This document shows positions 48,467 through 56,756 of a stretch of 64,000 bases of DNA, piece after piece; position 1 is the first letter of the stretch, and every line of letters starts with the position of its first letter. Below the pieces are notes generated by a model. That model ran no database searches and was not told the origin of the DNA. It saw nothing but the letters and a program-made list of their open reading frames with translations. A program made the translations under genes and the position numbers. Where the stretch lies: NCBI RefSeq assembly GCF_016862195.1, contig NZ_BOMM01000001.1:248001-312000 (forward strand), read 5' to 3'. The DNA comes from Paractinoplanes ferrugineus. GTDB taxonomy: Bacteria > Actinomycetota > Actinomycetes > Mycobacteriales > Micromonosporaceae.

Positions 48467-49471
48467 TCAGCCGCCGAGGGCGGCGAGGGCCTTCTGAACC
48501 TTCGGCACGTACGCCTGGGTCTCGGCGAACGGCGGGATGCCGCCGTACTTCTTGACCGCGCCGCCGCCCGCGTTGTAGGCGGCCAGCGCCAACGGAAGCG
48601 ACTTGAACTCCCGCAGGTTGTGGGCCAGCAGTTTGGCCCCGCCGAAGATGGCCTGCTCGGGGTCGAACGCGTTGTCGACGCCCAGGCCCTTCGCGGTCGA
48701 CGGCATCAGCTGCATCAGACCGCGGGCGCCCACCTTGCTGACCGCCTGCGGGTTGTAGCCCGACTCGACCTTGGCCACCGCGGCCAGCAGCTTCGGCGAG
48801 ATGCCGTACTTGGTGCCGGCCTTGACGAACAGATCGCCGTACGGGACACCGGCCAGTGCCCCCGAGCCGGACAGCGCCGCCGGGCGGACCGAGGCCAGGT
48901 TCTGGGCGGCCACGGCGGCGGTGTCGGTCACTACCCGGCGGATGTGGGTCGGGGTCTCGTACACCTTCTGGATCTTGACGTGATCGCCGGGCTTCGGAGC
49001 CGCGATCATCTGGTTGTTGCCGAGATAGATGCCGACGTGATCCACCGGCGAATCGAACGCGAGGATGTCACCCGGCTTGGCCTCGGCCATGCTCGCCACC
49101 GGCTGGCCGGCCTTCGCCTGCTGCCACGAGTTGCGGGGGAGCTGAATGCCCATGTCGCCGTAGGCGCGCTGGACCAGGCCGGAACAATCGAGGCCCTTGG
49201 CCGGGTCGGTACTTCCGAAGACGTACGGCGTACCCAGGTATTTCTTCGCCGCCGCCACCACATCGCCGCCCGACGTGCCGCCACCCGCCGTGGGCACCAG
49301 CGGCGAATCGGTCGCCCCGGCCAGCATCGAGGCGAACGTCTTGTCGCCCTTCGCCCCCGCCGAGCCGTTCACCACAGTGTTGTTCGGGTCGACGCTCATC
49401 GGGTTCAGACCCAGCTGACTCTGAAGCTCCTGGATCCGGGAAAGAACCCCGGAGACCCCCATCATCGTCAT
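48467..49471 (-). CDS. Bifunctional peptidoglycan hydrolase (NlpC/P60 plus SLT lytic transglycosylase)
   Basis: The 334-residue product carries an NlpC/P60 endopeptidase (about 70-180): nucleophile C96 in LDCSGLVQRAYG and H145 in DHVGIYLG. A lytic transglycosylase domain follows (about 212-330): E236 in VAKVESGYNPQAVSKVGARGLMQLMPSTAKGLG. No Sec signal is visible, so export through the flagellar system is a reasonable guess. Its place between fliJ and fliK suggests it opens the cell wall for the rod, as FlgJ does elsewhere. The ATG overlaps fliJ by 4 nt. Confidence 0.9.
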   Translation of the reverse strand: MTMMGVSGVLSRIQELQSQLGLNPMSVDPNNTVVNGSAGAKGDKTFASMLAGATDSPLVPTAGGGTSGGDVVAAAKKYLGTPYVFGSTDPAKGLDCSGLVQRAYGDMGIQLPRNSWQQAKAGQPVASMAEAKPGDILAFDSPVDHVGIYLGNNQMIAAPKPGDHVKIQKVYETPTHIRRVVTDTAAVAAQNLASVRPAALSGSGALAGVPYGDLFVKAGTKYGISPKLLAAVAKVESGYNPQAVSKVGARGLMQLMPSTAKGLGVDNAFDPEQAIFGGAKLLAHNLREFKSLPLALAAYNAGGGAVKKYGGIPPFAETQAYVPKVQKALAALGG

Positions 49472-49905
49472 GCCGGGCCCCGGGCGGCATTACGGGCCTT
49501 CGCGGTAGTGGAGAGCTCGTCCAGCGACGCCTGATCGACCCGCAGGTCGTGGGTGCGGACGAGCTCGGCATGCCGCTCCGCCATCATCTCGACGGCCCGG
49601 CGGCGCTTGGCGGTATCGGCCAGCACGGCCAACCGCTCGCGCTCGACCTCCTCGGCATCGGTCACCATGCGCTGCGCGTCGAACAGCGTCGCCGCCAGCG
49701 ACTGCCGAGCCACCAGCGAGGCGACCATGGCGCGGGCGGTGCCCTCGGTGGGCGCGTCGGCCCCCACCAGCTGAAGTGAACGGCGCTTGACAAGCGCCTG
49801 AGCGTCACGAACCTCGGCCCGCGAGGCGTTGACGGCGCCGCGGGCAGCGTCCTCCTGAGCCTTGCGGGCACGAAGAACAGGCTGAAGTCGAAAGAAGCGA
49901 TTCAA
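49468..49905 (-). CDS. fliJ: Flagellar export chaperone FliJ
   Basis: A 145-residue, Arg/Ala-rich coiled coil starting RFFRLQPVLRARKAQEDAARGAV, with a long helix of charged heptads and HAELVRTHDLRVDQASLDEL near the end. FliJ recycles chaperones and binds FliI. TTG 49905 has GGAGG 8 nt upstream, preferred over the longer frame. Unlike the packed fliF-fliI genes, it has its own FliA-type promoter in the 115-bp gap after fliI. Confidence 0.82.
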   Translation of the reverse strand: MNRFFRLQPVLRARKAQEDAARGAVNASRAEVRDAQALVKRRSLQLVGADAPTEGTARAMVASLVARQSLAATLFDAQRMVTDAEEVERERLAVLADTAKRRRAVEMMAERHAELVRTHDLRVDQASLDELSTTAKARNAARGPA

Positions 49906-49954
49906 GGTCCAGGCCTCCAAGCGACGGTCCGGGTCAGGACTCCACACAGTTGGG

Positions 49955-49980
49955 TTCGGCCTGGGTGGCAAAACTCTGAG
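49955..49980 (-). promoter_or_regulatory. FliA-type promoter of fliJ-hydrolase-fliK
   Basis: On the minus strand, CTCA (49980-49977), a 16-nt spacer, GCCGAA (49960-49955). The fliJ start is 50 bp downstream. Confidence 0.75.
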
Positions 49981-50020
49981 TGCTGCACCCGACCTGCAAC
50001 GGAGGCTGTGGGTGCGCCGT

Positions 50021-51328
50021 TCAGGCGGCGGTGACCAGGGCGTGGAGCATGGCCCAGGCGTCCGCCGGGTCGGTTTTCTCGTCCATGTCCTGGCGCAGGA
50101 AGGCGGTGATGTGGGACCAGAGCGCGTTGGCCCGGTCGGCTTCGGGGTTGGTGCCGGGGACGTAGGCGCCGATCTCGACCAGCTCGCGTACCTCTCGGTG
50201 GGCGGCCATCAGGCGGCGCAGCTCGGTGGCGTCGGCTCGCTGCTCCCGGGTGGTGATCTTGTTGGCCACCCGGGAGATCGAGTCGAGGGCCTGGATCGCC
50301 GGGAAGTGGCCGGCCGTGGCCAGTTTGCGGTCCAGCACCACGTGGCCGTCGAGGATCGAGCGGGCCGCGTCGGCGATCGGCTCGTTGTGGTCGTCGCCCT
50401 CGACGAGCACCGTGTAGAGGCCGGTGATGCTGCCGTGGGCGCCCGGACCGGCCCGCTCCAGCAACGACGCCAGCATCGCGAAGACGGACGGGGGATAGCC
50501 GCGGGTCGCCGGCGGTTCGCCGACCGACAAACCCACCTCACGCTGGGCCATGGCGGCGCGGGTCACGCTGTCCATCAGCAGGAGTACGTCCTTGCCCTCG
50601 TCCCGGTAGTACTCGGCGATGCGGGTCGCCACCGAACCGGCACGCAGGCGCACCAGCGGGGCCGCGTCGGAGGTGGCGATCACCAGCACCGAGCGCGCCA
50701 GTCCTTCGGGGCCGAGGTCGTGCTCGATGAACTCGCGCACCTCGCGGCCGCGCTCGCCGACCAGTGCCACCACGTTGATCTCGGCCGAGGTGCCTCTGGT
50801 GATCATGCTCAGCAGGCTCGACTTCCCGACGCCGGAACCGGCGAAGATGCCGATGCGCTGGCCGCGGCCGCAGGGCACGAGCGTGTCCAGGACGCGTACG
50901 CCCAACGCCATCGGCTTGTCGACCAGCTGGCGCTCCATCGCCGACGGCGGTGCGCTCTCGATGCCGACCAGGTCGCCGCGCAGCGGTGGCCCGCCGTCCA
51001 TCGGGCGGCCCAGCCCGTCCAGGATCCGGCCGCGCAGGTCGGGGCCGACCGCCACCCGCAGCGGGCCGCCGGTGTTGAGCACCGGCGTGCCCGAGCCGAT
51101 GCCGGCCAGCGGGCCCAGCGGCAGGCAGGAGAGATGCTGACCGTCGAGCGCGGCCACCTCGGCGAAGATCGCGTCGTCGCCCTCGCCCATCTGCACCAGG
51201 TCACCGACCCGGGCGGCCAGCCCGCTCACCGTGACCCGCAGGCCGACCGCCCCGGTCACCCGGCCGCGGGTGAGCGGCTTGGCGGCGGCCAGCGCGGCGG
51301 TCATCCGATTCCGCAGAAGGTCGGTCAT
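50021..51328 (-). CDS. fliI: Flagellum-specific ATPase FliI
   Basis: A 435-residue ATPase of the F1-like family. Walker A is GSGVGKSSLL and Walker B is LLLMDSVTRAAMA; ERGREVREF and a late R finger region are present. The N-terminal domain (residues 20-90) is the hexamer crown. It energises substrate unfolding with FliH and FliJ. The ATG at 51328 is 12 nt after fliH. Confidence 0.97.
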   Translation of the reverse strand: MTDLLRNRMTAALAAAKPLTRGRVTGAVGLRVTVSGLAARVGDLVQMGEGDDAIFAEVAALDGQHLSCLPLGPLAGIGSGTPVLNTGGPLRVAVGPDLRGRILDGLGRPMDGGPPLRGDLVGIESAPPSAMERQLVDKPMALGVRVLDTLVPCGRGQRIGIFAGSGVGKSSLLSMITRGTSAEINVVALVGERGREVREFIEHDLGPEGLARSVLVIATSDAAPLVRLRAGSVATRIAEYYRDEGKDVLLLMDSVTRAAMAQREVGLSVGEPPATRGYPPSVFAMLASLLERAGPGAHGSITGLYTVLVEGDDHNEPIADAARSILDGHVVLDRKLATAGHFPAIQALDSISRVANKITTREQRADATELRRLMAAHREVRELVEIGAYVPGTNPEADRANALWSHITAFLRQDMDEKTDPADAWAMLHALVTAA

Positions 51329-51340
51329 GGAAGCCTCCCG

Positions 51341-52024
51341 TCAAGAGATGCGAAGCGCCTCCCGGGCGCGGGTGACCGCGGCCCCGATGGTGGCGTCCAC
51401 CGACGCCATCCCGGTGTCGGCGACCGCGTCGCCGGGCCGGAGCGCCGGGTCGGAGCGCAGGGTGATCCGGCGCCCCTCGTGGTCGTAGTCGGCCGGGCCG
51501 TCGCCGACAAGCGTCTGGTAGTCGTCCGGGCAGAGGCTGACGATCAGCGCACCGGCCTCGGGCGCGGCCGCCATGGCCCGGCGCAGCGCGTCGGCGCCGC
51601 GTCGCTGCGGGTCGTCCAGGGTGCGTCCGACGATCGCCTCGGCCAGCTCGAAGGCGTGCGCGAGCACCACCTCCTGCAGCTCGGTGAAGGTCGGCATGAG
51701 CTGGTTCTCCATGGTGGTGACCGCCCGGCCGAGCGCGTTCACGGCCTGCGCCAGGGCGGCGGTGCGGCGCTGCTCGTGCGCCTGCTCGGCGGCCCGATGG
51801 CGGGCGGCCGACTCCTCCGCGGCGGCGGCCGAGTCGCGCTGGCCCTGGGCCCAGCCCTCGGCGTACCCGGCGACCCGGGCCTCCTCGCGCATCTTCGCCG
51901 ACACCGCGCCGGAGCCCGAGCCGGGCTTGTCGTTGCGCAGGTCGACGGCGAACCGGGCGGTCTCGGCGGTCTCCGCCACGGTGCCCCGCAGGAACGGGTG
52001 GCGGGACTCAGGCGATGAGCTCAT
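51341..52024 (-). CDS. fliH: Flagellar assembly protein FliH
   Basis: A 227-residue protein: a disordered N-terminus, an Ala/Glu helix with G-rich YAEGWAQGQRDS, a coiled coil, and a C-terminal domain (AFELAEAIVGRTLDDP, DPALRPGDAVADTGMASVDATI) like the V-ATPase E subunit. It binds FliI and regulates it. I use ATG 52024, which overlaps the fliG end by 17 nt; an upstream ATG at 52039 is also in frame. Confidence 0.9.
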   Translation of the reverse strand: MSSSPESRHPFLRGTVAETAETARFAVDLRNDKPGSGSGAVSAKMREEARVAGYAEGWAQGQRDSAAAAEESAARHRAAEQAHEQRRTAALAQAVNALGRAVTTMENQLMPTFTELQEVVLAHAFELAEAIVGRTLDDPQRRGADALRRAMAAAPEAGALIVSLCPDDYQTLVGDGPADYDHEGRRITLRSDPALRPGDAVADTGMASVDATIGAAVTRAREALRIS

Positions 52025-53033
52025 CGGCCTCGCCGCCACGCTGGACCTCGATCTGGCCGGAGTCCTCGAGCGAACGGATCACCGAGACGATCTTCGCCTG
52101 GGCCTCCTCGACCATCTTGACCTTGACCGGGCCGAGCAGGTCGATCTCCTCGATCAGGTTCTCCCGGCCCCGCTCGGACAGGTTCTTGGTGACCTTGTCG
52201 CGCACCGTGTCCGGCACCCCCTTGAGGGCGGTGGCCAGGTCGGCCGGCTCGACCTGCCGCAGCACCAGCTGAATGGCGCGGTCCTCGAGGTTGATGATGT
52301 CCTCGAACATGAACATCCGGCGCCGGATCTCCTCGGCCAGCTCGGGGCTGCGGGCGTCCAGGGCTTCCAGGATGAGGCGTTCGGTGGTGCGGTCGGCCCG
52401 GTTGATGATCTCCACGAGCGGGGCCAGGCCGCCGATCGAGGAGAGCTCGTCCGGCTGGAGCACGGACGAGAGCTTGCGCTGCAGGGCCGCCTCGACCTGG
52501 CGGATGATCTCGGGGGAGGTGCGGTCCATGACCGCGATCCGGTGCGCGACCTCGGTCTGCACCTCCAGCGAGAGGCCGGCCAGGATCGACGAGGCGAGCG
52601 CGGCCGGGATGTGCGCCAGGATCAGCGCGATCGTCTGCGGATGCTCGTACTGCACGTAGGAGAGCAACTGGCGGGGGTCGGCGTGGCTGAGGAAGTTGAA
52701 CGGGATGTCGTTCATCGAGGCTTCGAGACGGTCCAGGATCAGGGCCGCGCGCTCCTTGCCGAGCGACGCCTCGAGCAGCTCACGGGCGTACTCCATGCCA
52801 CCGGAGCCGGCGTAGCGCGTGGTCGCCATGGCGTAGAACTCGTCCATGACGTCGTCGACCTGGTGCGGGTCGAGCTTGCCCAGCCGAGCGATCTCGGCCG
52901 AGACCATCTCGACCTCTTTCTCCGACATGCTGGCCATGATCTGCGCGGACTGTTCCTTGCCGAACTGGACCAGCATGATCGCGGCCTTGCGCACGCCCGT
53001 CATCGACAGCGTCGTTAGCTGCGGTGTGCTCAA
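52008..53033 (-). CDS. fliG: Flagellar motor switch protein FliG
   Basis: A 341-residue protein with three helical domains: FliG-N (GVRKAAIMLVQFGKEQSAQIM), FliG-M (FLSHADPRQLLSYVQYEHPQTIALILAHI, the EHPQ motif) and FliG-C (MFMFEDIINLEDRAIQLVLRQVEPADLATALKG) with the torque-helix charges. Translation starts at TTG 53033 with GAGGAG upstream. It follows fliF by 87 bp, including a hairpin. Confidence 0.97.
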   Translation of the reverse strand: MSTPQLTTLSMTGVRKAAIMLVQFGKEQSAQIMASMSEKEVEMVSAEIARLGKLDPHQVDDVMDEFYAMATTRYAGSGGMEYARELLEASLGKERAALILDRLEASMNDIPFNFLSHADPRQLLSYVQYEHPQTIALILAHIPAALASSILAGLSLEVQTEVAHRIAVMDRTSPEIIRQVEAALQRKLSSVLQPDELSSIGGLAPLVEIINRADRTTERLILEALDARSPELAEEIRRRMFMFEDIINLEDRAIQLVLRQVEPADLATALKGVPDTVRDKVTKNLSERGRENLIEEIDLLGPVKVKMVEEAQAKIVSVIRSLEDSGQIEVQRGGEADELIA

Positions 53034-53087
53034 CGCGTACTCTCCTCAGCCCGTCGGCGAATCCCTCAAGCGAAACCAAGCGGAGAA

Positions 53088-53114
53088 GGGCGGCCGGCGC
53101 GAGCCGGGCCGCCC
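53088..53114 (-). terminator. Hairpin between fliF and fliG (attenuator or partial terminator)
   Basis: GGGCGGCCGGC (53088-53098) pairs with GCCGGGCCGCCC (53103-53114) with a single bulge, around a four-base loop. It could lower fliG expression relative to fliF or stabilise one of the mRNA segments. Confidence 0.55.
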
Positions 53115-53120
53115 GGTCCG

Positions 53121-54743
53121 TCAGTGCGTCGCGTCGGCGGCGAGCCAGCCGCGCAACAGCACCGCCATCTCCTCAGGCTGATCCTTGACCATCTGCTCGA
53201 TCTCGCGCACGCGTTCGTCGCGAGCTTCCCCGTCCGAGTAGCTCTCCGGGGCGGCTTCGAGCATCTGCGCGGGGATCGCCTGGTTCAGCTCGGCGAGGCG
53301 CTGCTGCTCGAGCGCGGCCTGCATGTCCTCGAGGTGCTTGCGCTCCTCCGGGGTCAACGCCTTGCGCTTCTTGGCGCGGCGGGTCGCCCGCCAGGCCAGG
53401 AAGAGCAGGGCCAGGACGATCGCGGCGAGGGCACCCGTCTTGATCAGCGAGGTCTGCTTGGCGGCCTGCTCGGCCGCGGAGGCCGCGCTGAGGGCCTGCT
53501 GGGCCTGCTGGGCGGCGCTGGTGTCGAACGGCATGGCGCTGACCGCGATGGTGTCGCCGCGGGTGGCGTCGATGCCGGCGGCCGCGCTGACCAGCTGTTG
53601 CACCTGAGCCGGGTCGACGGTGCCGGCAACGGTGCTGTCGAGCAGGACGGCGACGTTGAGCCGCTTGATGCTGCCGGGCGCGTTCTTGCGAACCTCGTTG
53701 GTCTCGTTGATCGCGTTGTTGCGCACGGTGTTGCTGTTCTCGTACTGGCCGGGGCCGCCGGAACTGCTCCCGGCGGCGCAACCGGGGCCGGAGACGTTGT
53801 CCGGGCCGAGGACACCGCCGGCACAGTTCCCGGAGCCGTTGTACGCCTCTCGGTTGTTGCTCTCCGACAGCGCCGGCAGCGACGGATCGGCGTTGTACGA
53901 CTTGCTGGACGTCTGCGTGGTGTCGAAGTCCAGCTCGGCGGTCGTGGTGACGACCGCGTGCCCCGGACCGACCACGCTGTCGAGCATCTTCTGGAGCGAG
54001 CTGTTCATCCGGTTCTGGAAGGCGACGGTCTGGCCCTCGTTACCGCTGTCCCCGCCGGTACCGACGGCCGCACCGCCGCCGGTCGAGAGGATCTTGCCGT
54101 CCGCACCCGCCACGGTCACCTCGGTCGGGTCCAGGCCCTCGACGCTGGAGGCGACCAGGTGCACGATGGCCTGCACCTGCTGGCTGCTCAGCGGCTGGGT
54201 CTGGCTCGAGGCGACGAGGACGGACGCGGTCGGCTGGTCCTGCGAGTCGGCGAAGACGTCCTTCTGCGGGATGACGAGGTGCACGGTGGCCGCCTCGACA
54301 CCGTCGATCGACTTGATCGTGTTGGAGAGCTCGCCTTCCAGAGCCCGCTGGTAGTTCGTGTGCTGCATGAAGTCGCTGGTGGTGATGCCCTGCTGGTCGA
54401 GCAGTGAGTAGCCGGTGCCGGCGTCGCCGGGCAGGCCCTCGGAGCTCAGCGACAGGCGCAGGTTGTTCACCTGGTCCTGCGGCACCAGCACGGTCTGCCC
54501 GTCGTTGGCGAGCTCGTACTTGGTGCCGGCTTTCTGCAGCGACTCGACAATCGCGCTCGCGTCCTTGGTCGACAGATTGTTGAACAGGATCGAGTAGGTC
54601 GGCTTCGACGCCCAGGTGGCGAAGAAATACGCGCCGACGGCAAGAGCGATCACCGCCGCGATCGTGACGGCCTTCTGTCCGGGCGTGAAAGACCGGAAGG
54701 TGTCCGTGACGCGGCGAACCGGAGCGGGAAGGCGGTCCGTCAT
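53121..54743 (-). CDS. fliF: Flagellar MS-ring protein FliF
   Basis: A 540-residue protein with two transmembrane helices (about 23-43 and 432-450) and periplasmic ring-building motifs: ILFNNLSTKDASAIVESLQ, GTGYSLLDQQGITTSDFMQHTNYQRALEGEL, VHLVIPQKDVF and the YECH-like repeats. The C-terminus (DERVREIEQMVKDQPEEMAVLLRGWLAAD) binds FliG. ATG 54743 is one base after the fliE stop. Confidence 0.96.
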   Translation of the reverse strand: MTDRLPAPVRRVTDTFRSFTPGQKAVTIAAVIALAVGAYFFATWASKPTYSILFNNLSTKDASAIVESLQKAGTKYELANDGQTVLVPQDQVNNLRLSLSSEGLPGDAGTGYSLLDQQGITTSDFMQHTNYQRALEGELSNTIKSIDGVEAATVHLVIPQKDVFADSQDQPTASVLVASSQTQPLSSQQVQAIVHLVASSVEGLDPTEVTVAGADGKILSTGGGAAVGTGGDSGNEGQTVAFQNRMNSSLQKMLDSVVGPGHAVVTTTAELDFDTTQTSSKSYNADPSLPALSESNNREAYNGSGNCAGGVLGPDNVSGPGCAAGSSSGGPGQYENSNTVRNNAINETNEVRKNAPGSIKRLNVAVLLDSTVAGTVDPAQVQQLVSAAAGIDATRGDTIAVSAMPFDTSAAQQAQQALSAASAAEQAAKQTSLIKTGALAAIVLALLFLAWRATRRAKKRKALTPEERKHLEDMQAALEQQRLAELNQAIPAQMLEAAPESYSDGEARDERVREIEQMVKDQPEEMAVLLRGWLAADATH

Positions 54744-54744
54744 C

Positions 54745-55092
54745 TCAGGCCTGCATCCTCATGATTTCCTGGAAGGCTTCCACGGCCTTGTTGCGCACGG
54801 CCAGCGTCAGCTGAAGGCCGAGCTGGGCCTCGGTGGCCGCCATCGTGTATTGCGCCGGGTCCTGCAGTTTCCCCTCGGCCGCCTGAACCGCGAGGTCGCT
54901 GGCCTTGGTCTGGGCGCCCTGCACGCTTTCCAGGCCCTTCGACAGCATGCTCGTGAAGCTCTCGCTGGGCCCGTTGACCGCGTCGTTGGCGTTCGTGGCC
55001 GGGCTGGACCCGCCCAGACCGGCGACGCTGGAGACGGCGTCCAGGCCGCCGATGGACGAAAGTCCGCTGATGGCACTGATCGGAGAGGTCAT
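54745..55092 (-). CDS. fliE: Flagellar hook-basal body protein FliE
   Basis: A 115-residue protein: a disordered Gly/Ser start, then FTSMLSKGLESVQGAQTKASDLAVQAAEGK and ATEAQLGLQLTLAVRNKAVEAFQEIMRMQ, the FliE C-terminal pattern. It joins the MS ring to the rod. The ATG is 5 nt after the flgC stop. Confidence 0.92.
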   Translation of the reverse strand: MTSPISAISGLSSIGGLDAVSSVAGLGGSSPATNANDAVNGPSESFTSMLSKGLESVQGAQTKASDLAVQAAEGKLQDPAQYTMAATEAQLGLQLTLAVRNKAVEAFQEIMRMQA

Positions 55093-55097
55093 CTAAC

Positions 55098-55490
55098 TCA
55101 CTTCCCCAGGTTGATCGCTGCGGCGTAGGAGTCCTTGGCGCGGTCGACGACCGCGAGGTTTGCCTGGTAGGCCCGCTGGGCCATCATCATCTGGGCCATC
55201 TGGCTGCCCAGGTCGATGTCGGGCCGGCGGACGTAACCCTTGTTGTCGGCGAGCGGGTTGTCCGGGTCGTAGGTCACGATGCCCTGGGCGCTGCCGAAGG
55301 CAACCCCGCCGACCTGGGCGCCGTTGCCGTCTGCCGCCTCCTGGGCGACGACGTAACGGGCCTGGAAGGCTTTCTCGGACGTACGGGTGACGGTGTCCAT
55401 GTTGGCGATGTTGTCGGACACGGCGTCGAGCCACTTGCGGTAGACGGTGACGCCGGTGCCGGCCACTCCGATGGCGTTGAACGTGCTCAT
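55098..55490 (-). CDS. flgC: Flagellar proximal rod protein FlgC
   Basis: The 130-residue product has the rod N-terminal motif GVAGTGVTVYRKWLDAVSDNIANMDT and the C-terminal rod helix (PDIDLGSQMAQMMMAQRAYQANLAVVDRAKDSYAAAINLGK). It builds the proximal rod with FlgB and FliE. The gap to flgB is 3 nt. Confidence 0.95.
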   Translation of the reverse strand: MSTFNAIGVAGTGVTVYRKWLDAVSDNIANMDTVTRTSEKAFQARYVVAQEAADGNGAQVGGVAFGSAQGIVTYDPDNPLADNKGYVRRPDIDLGSQMAQMMMAQRAYQANLAVVDRAKDSYAAAINLGK

Positions 55491-55493
55491 CTA

Positions 55494-55841
55494 TCAGGCC
55501 CCCTTGATCGCGTCGCGCAGCATCGAGTACTTGGTGTCCAGAGCCCGCAGCGTCAGCTGGTAGCGCATCGTGGTGTCGATGTGCGACAACGTCTCCTCGT
55601 CGAGGTTGACGTTGCTGCCGTTGAGCCGCGTCGGCTCCAGCGAGGACTTCGTGCTCGGGGCGACGCTCGACGGCGAATCCCCCCGCTTGATCGCGCCCGC
55701 GAGAGCGTCCTCGAATTCCACCTTACGGGCCCGGTAGCCGGGGGTTTCGATGTTCGCGATGTTGTTCGCGATGGCCGACTGACGGGCGGCGAGACCGGCG
55801 GCGGCGACGCGCAGCGAAGACGATGAGATGTCGTCGAACAC
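55494..55841 (-). CDS. flgB: Flagellar rod protein FlgB
   Basis: A 115-residue rod protein starting with a hydrophobic SSLRVAAAGLAARQSAIANNIANIETPGY, followed by the family segment VEFEDAL and a C-terminal helix (LSHIDTTMRYQLTLRALDTKYSMLRDAI). The GTG at 55841 with AAGGAG upstream is preferred to a longer frame from 55994. It heads the flgB-flgC-fliE-fliF-fliG-fliH-fliI run under its own FliA-type promoter. Confidence 0.93.
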   Translation of the reverse strand: MFDDISSSSLRVAAAGLAARQSAIANNIANIETPGYRARKVEFEDALAGAIKRGDSPSSVAPSTKSSLEPTRLNGSNVNLDEETLSHIDTTMRYQLTLRALDTKYSMLRDAIKGA

Positions 55842-55917
55842 AGCAGCTCCTTGGAGGATGAGTCCAGGTGCCGATCCGTGGCTTTCCGGGGAGCATTCCG
55901 TTGCTCGTATCATGCAG

Positions 55918-55943
55918 TTCGGCCTGACCGGCGATCCGCTGAG
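55918..55943 (-). promoter_or_regulatory. FliA-type promoter of the flgB operon
   Basis: On the minus strand, CTCA (55943-55940), a 16-nt spacer, GCCGAA (55923-55918), 77 bp before the flgB GTG. Confidence 0.8.
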
Positions 55944-55977
55944 CGCGTAATGGTTGCTGCGAGGTTGCACACACGAA

Positions 55978-56012
55978 GACGTCCCGGAACCCACTTCGGG
56001 CTCCGGGACGTC
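55978..56012 (-). terminator. Hairpin terminator after the fliT-like gene
   Basis: GACGTCCCGGA (55978-55988) pairs perfectly with TCCGGGACGTC (56002-56012) around 13 nt that can extend the stem by three pairs. It separates the fliD unit from flgB. Confidence 0.8.
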
Positions 56013-56025
56013 CGGGTTGTCGGGA

Positions 56026-56346
56026 TTACATCGCGCGGTCGACGTAGACCGGGCGTTTGATCGCCTCGCCGGTCTCGATCCGGGCCGTGACCGCGGTCTG
56101 CCGCCGGTTGGCGGTCAGCCGGCGGGCGATCTCCTCGGCCGCTTTGAGCTGGCGGGTGAGAATCTCGTCGGCCCGCGGTTTGAGCTCGAGCGGCAGGGCG
56201 CCGAGCTCGGTGGGCGGTTTCCAGAGGCTGGCCGGCGGAGTTTCGGCGTACCGGTGCTCGTCGGCCAGCATCGACTCGATGTGGGCGACGTCGAGCTCGA
56301 GCTCGTCCAGGGCTCCGGTCCAGGCACCGTGCCAGTCGCTGGTCAT
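56026..56346 (-). CDS. FliT-like small flagellar protein
   Basis: A 106-residue helical protein directly after fliS (TGATG overlap), the usual place of the FliD chaperone FliT. It starts TSDWHGAWTGALDELELDVAHIESMLAD, with a second helix ADEILTRQLKAAEEIARRLTANRR and a YVDRAM end. Similarity to FliT is by size, position and helical form only. Confidence 0.55.
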   Translation of the reverse strand: MTSDWHGAWTGALDELELDVAHIESMLADEHRYAETPPASLWKPPTELGALPLELKPRADEILTRQLKAAEEIARRLTANRRQTAVTARIETGEAIKRPVYVDRAM

Positions 56347-56729
56347 CAGCCGGCGACGGCCGCGGCGGCCGCCTCCCGCCAGGTGTCGCGCAGCGGCTCC
56401 ACGAGCTTGCGGACGGCGGCCACCCGCTCGTGGTCGCGGGCGATGTTGCCGCCGATCAGCTCGGTGAGCATCCAGGCGTAGAGGTTGGCCAGGCCGGGCG
56501 CCCCCGACCAGGCGTCGACGTCCAGGCTGGTGCGCAGCTCGATGACGATCTCCTGGGCGTGCGTGATCTTGTCGTGCGCCTCTTCGCGCTCGCCGTTCTG
56601 CAGCGCCTGCTCGGCCTGCATCAGATCGAGCACGAGGCGGTCGTACAGCATCAGCAGGAGCTTGGCGGGTGACGCCGTGTTGATGGAGTCCTGCAGGTAT
56701 CGGTCACGAAGATGCGGGGCGGCGGTCAT
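56346..56729 (-). CDS. fliS: Flagellin chaperone FliS
   Basis: A 127-residue four-helix protein with the FliS opening RYLQDSINTASPAKLLLMLYDRLVLDL and later AQEIVIELRTSLDV and LANLYAWMLTELIGGNI. It holds flagellin unpolymerised before export. ATG 56729 is 27 nt after the fliD stop. Confidence 0.95.
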   Translation of the reverse strand: MTAAPHLRDRYLQDSINTASPAKLLLMLYDRLVLDLMQAEQALQNGEREEAHDKITHAQEIVIELRTSLDVDAWSGAPGLANLYAWMLTELIGGNIARDHERVAAVRKLVEPLRDTWREAAAAAVAG

Positions 56730-56756
56730 CGGGCTCCTCGGTCTTGGCGGTCAGGG

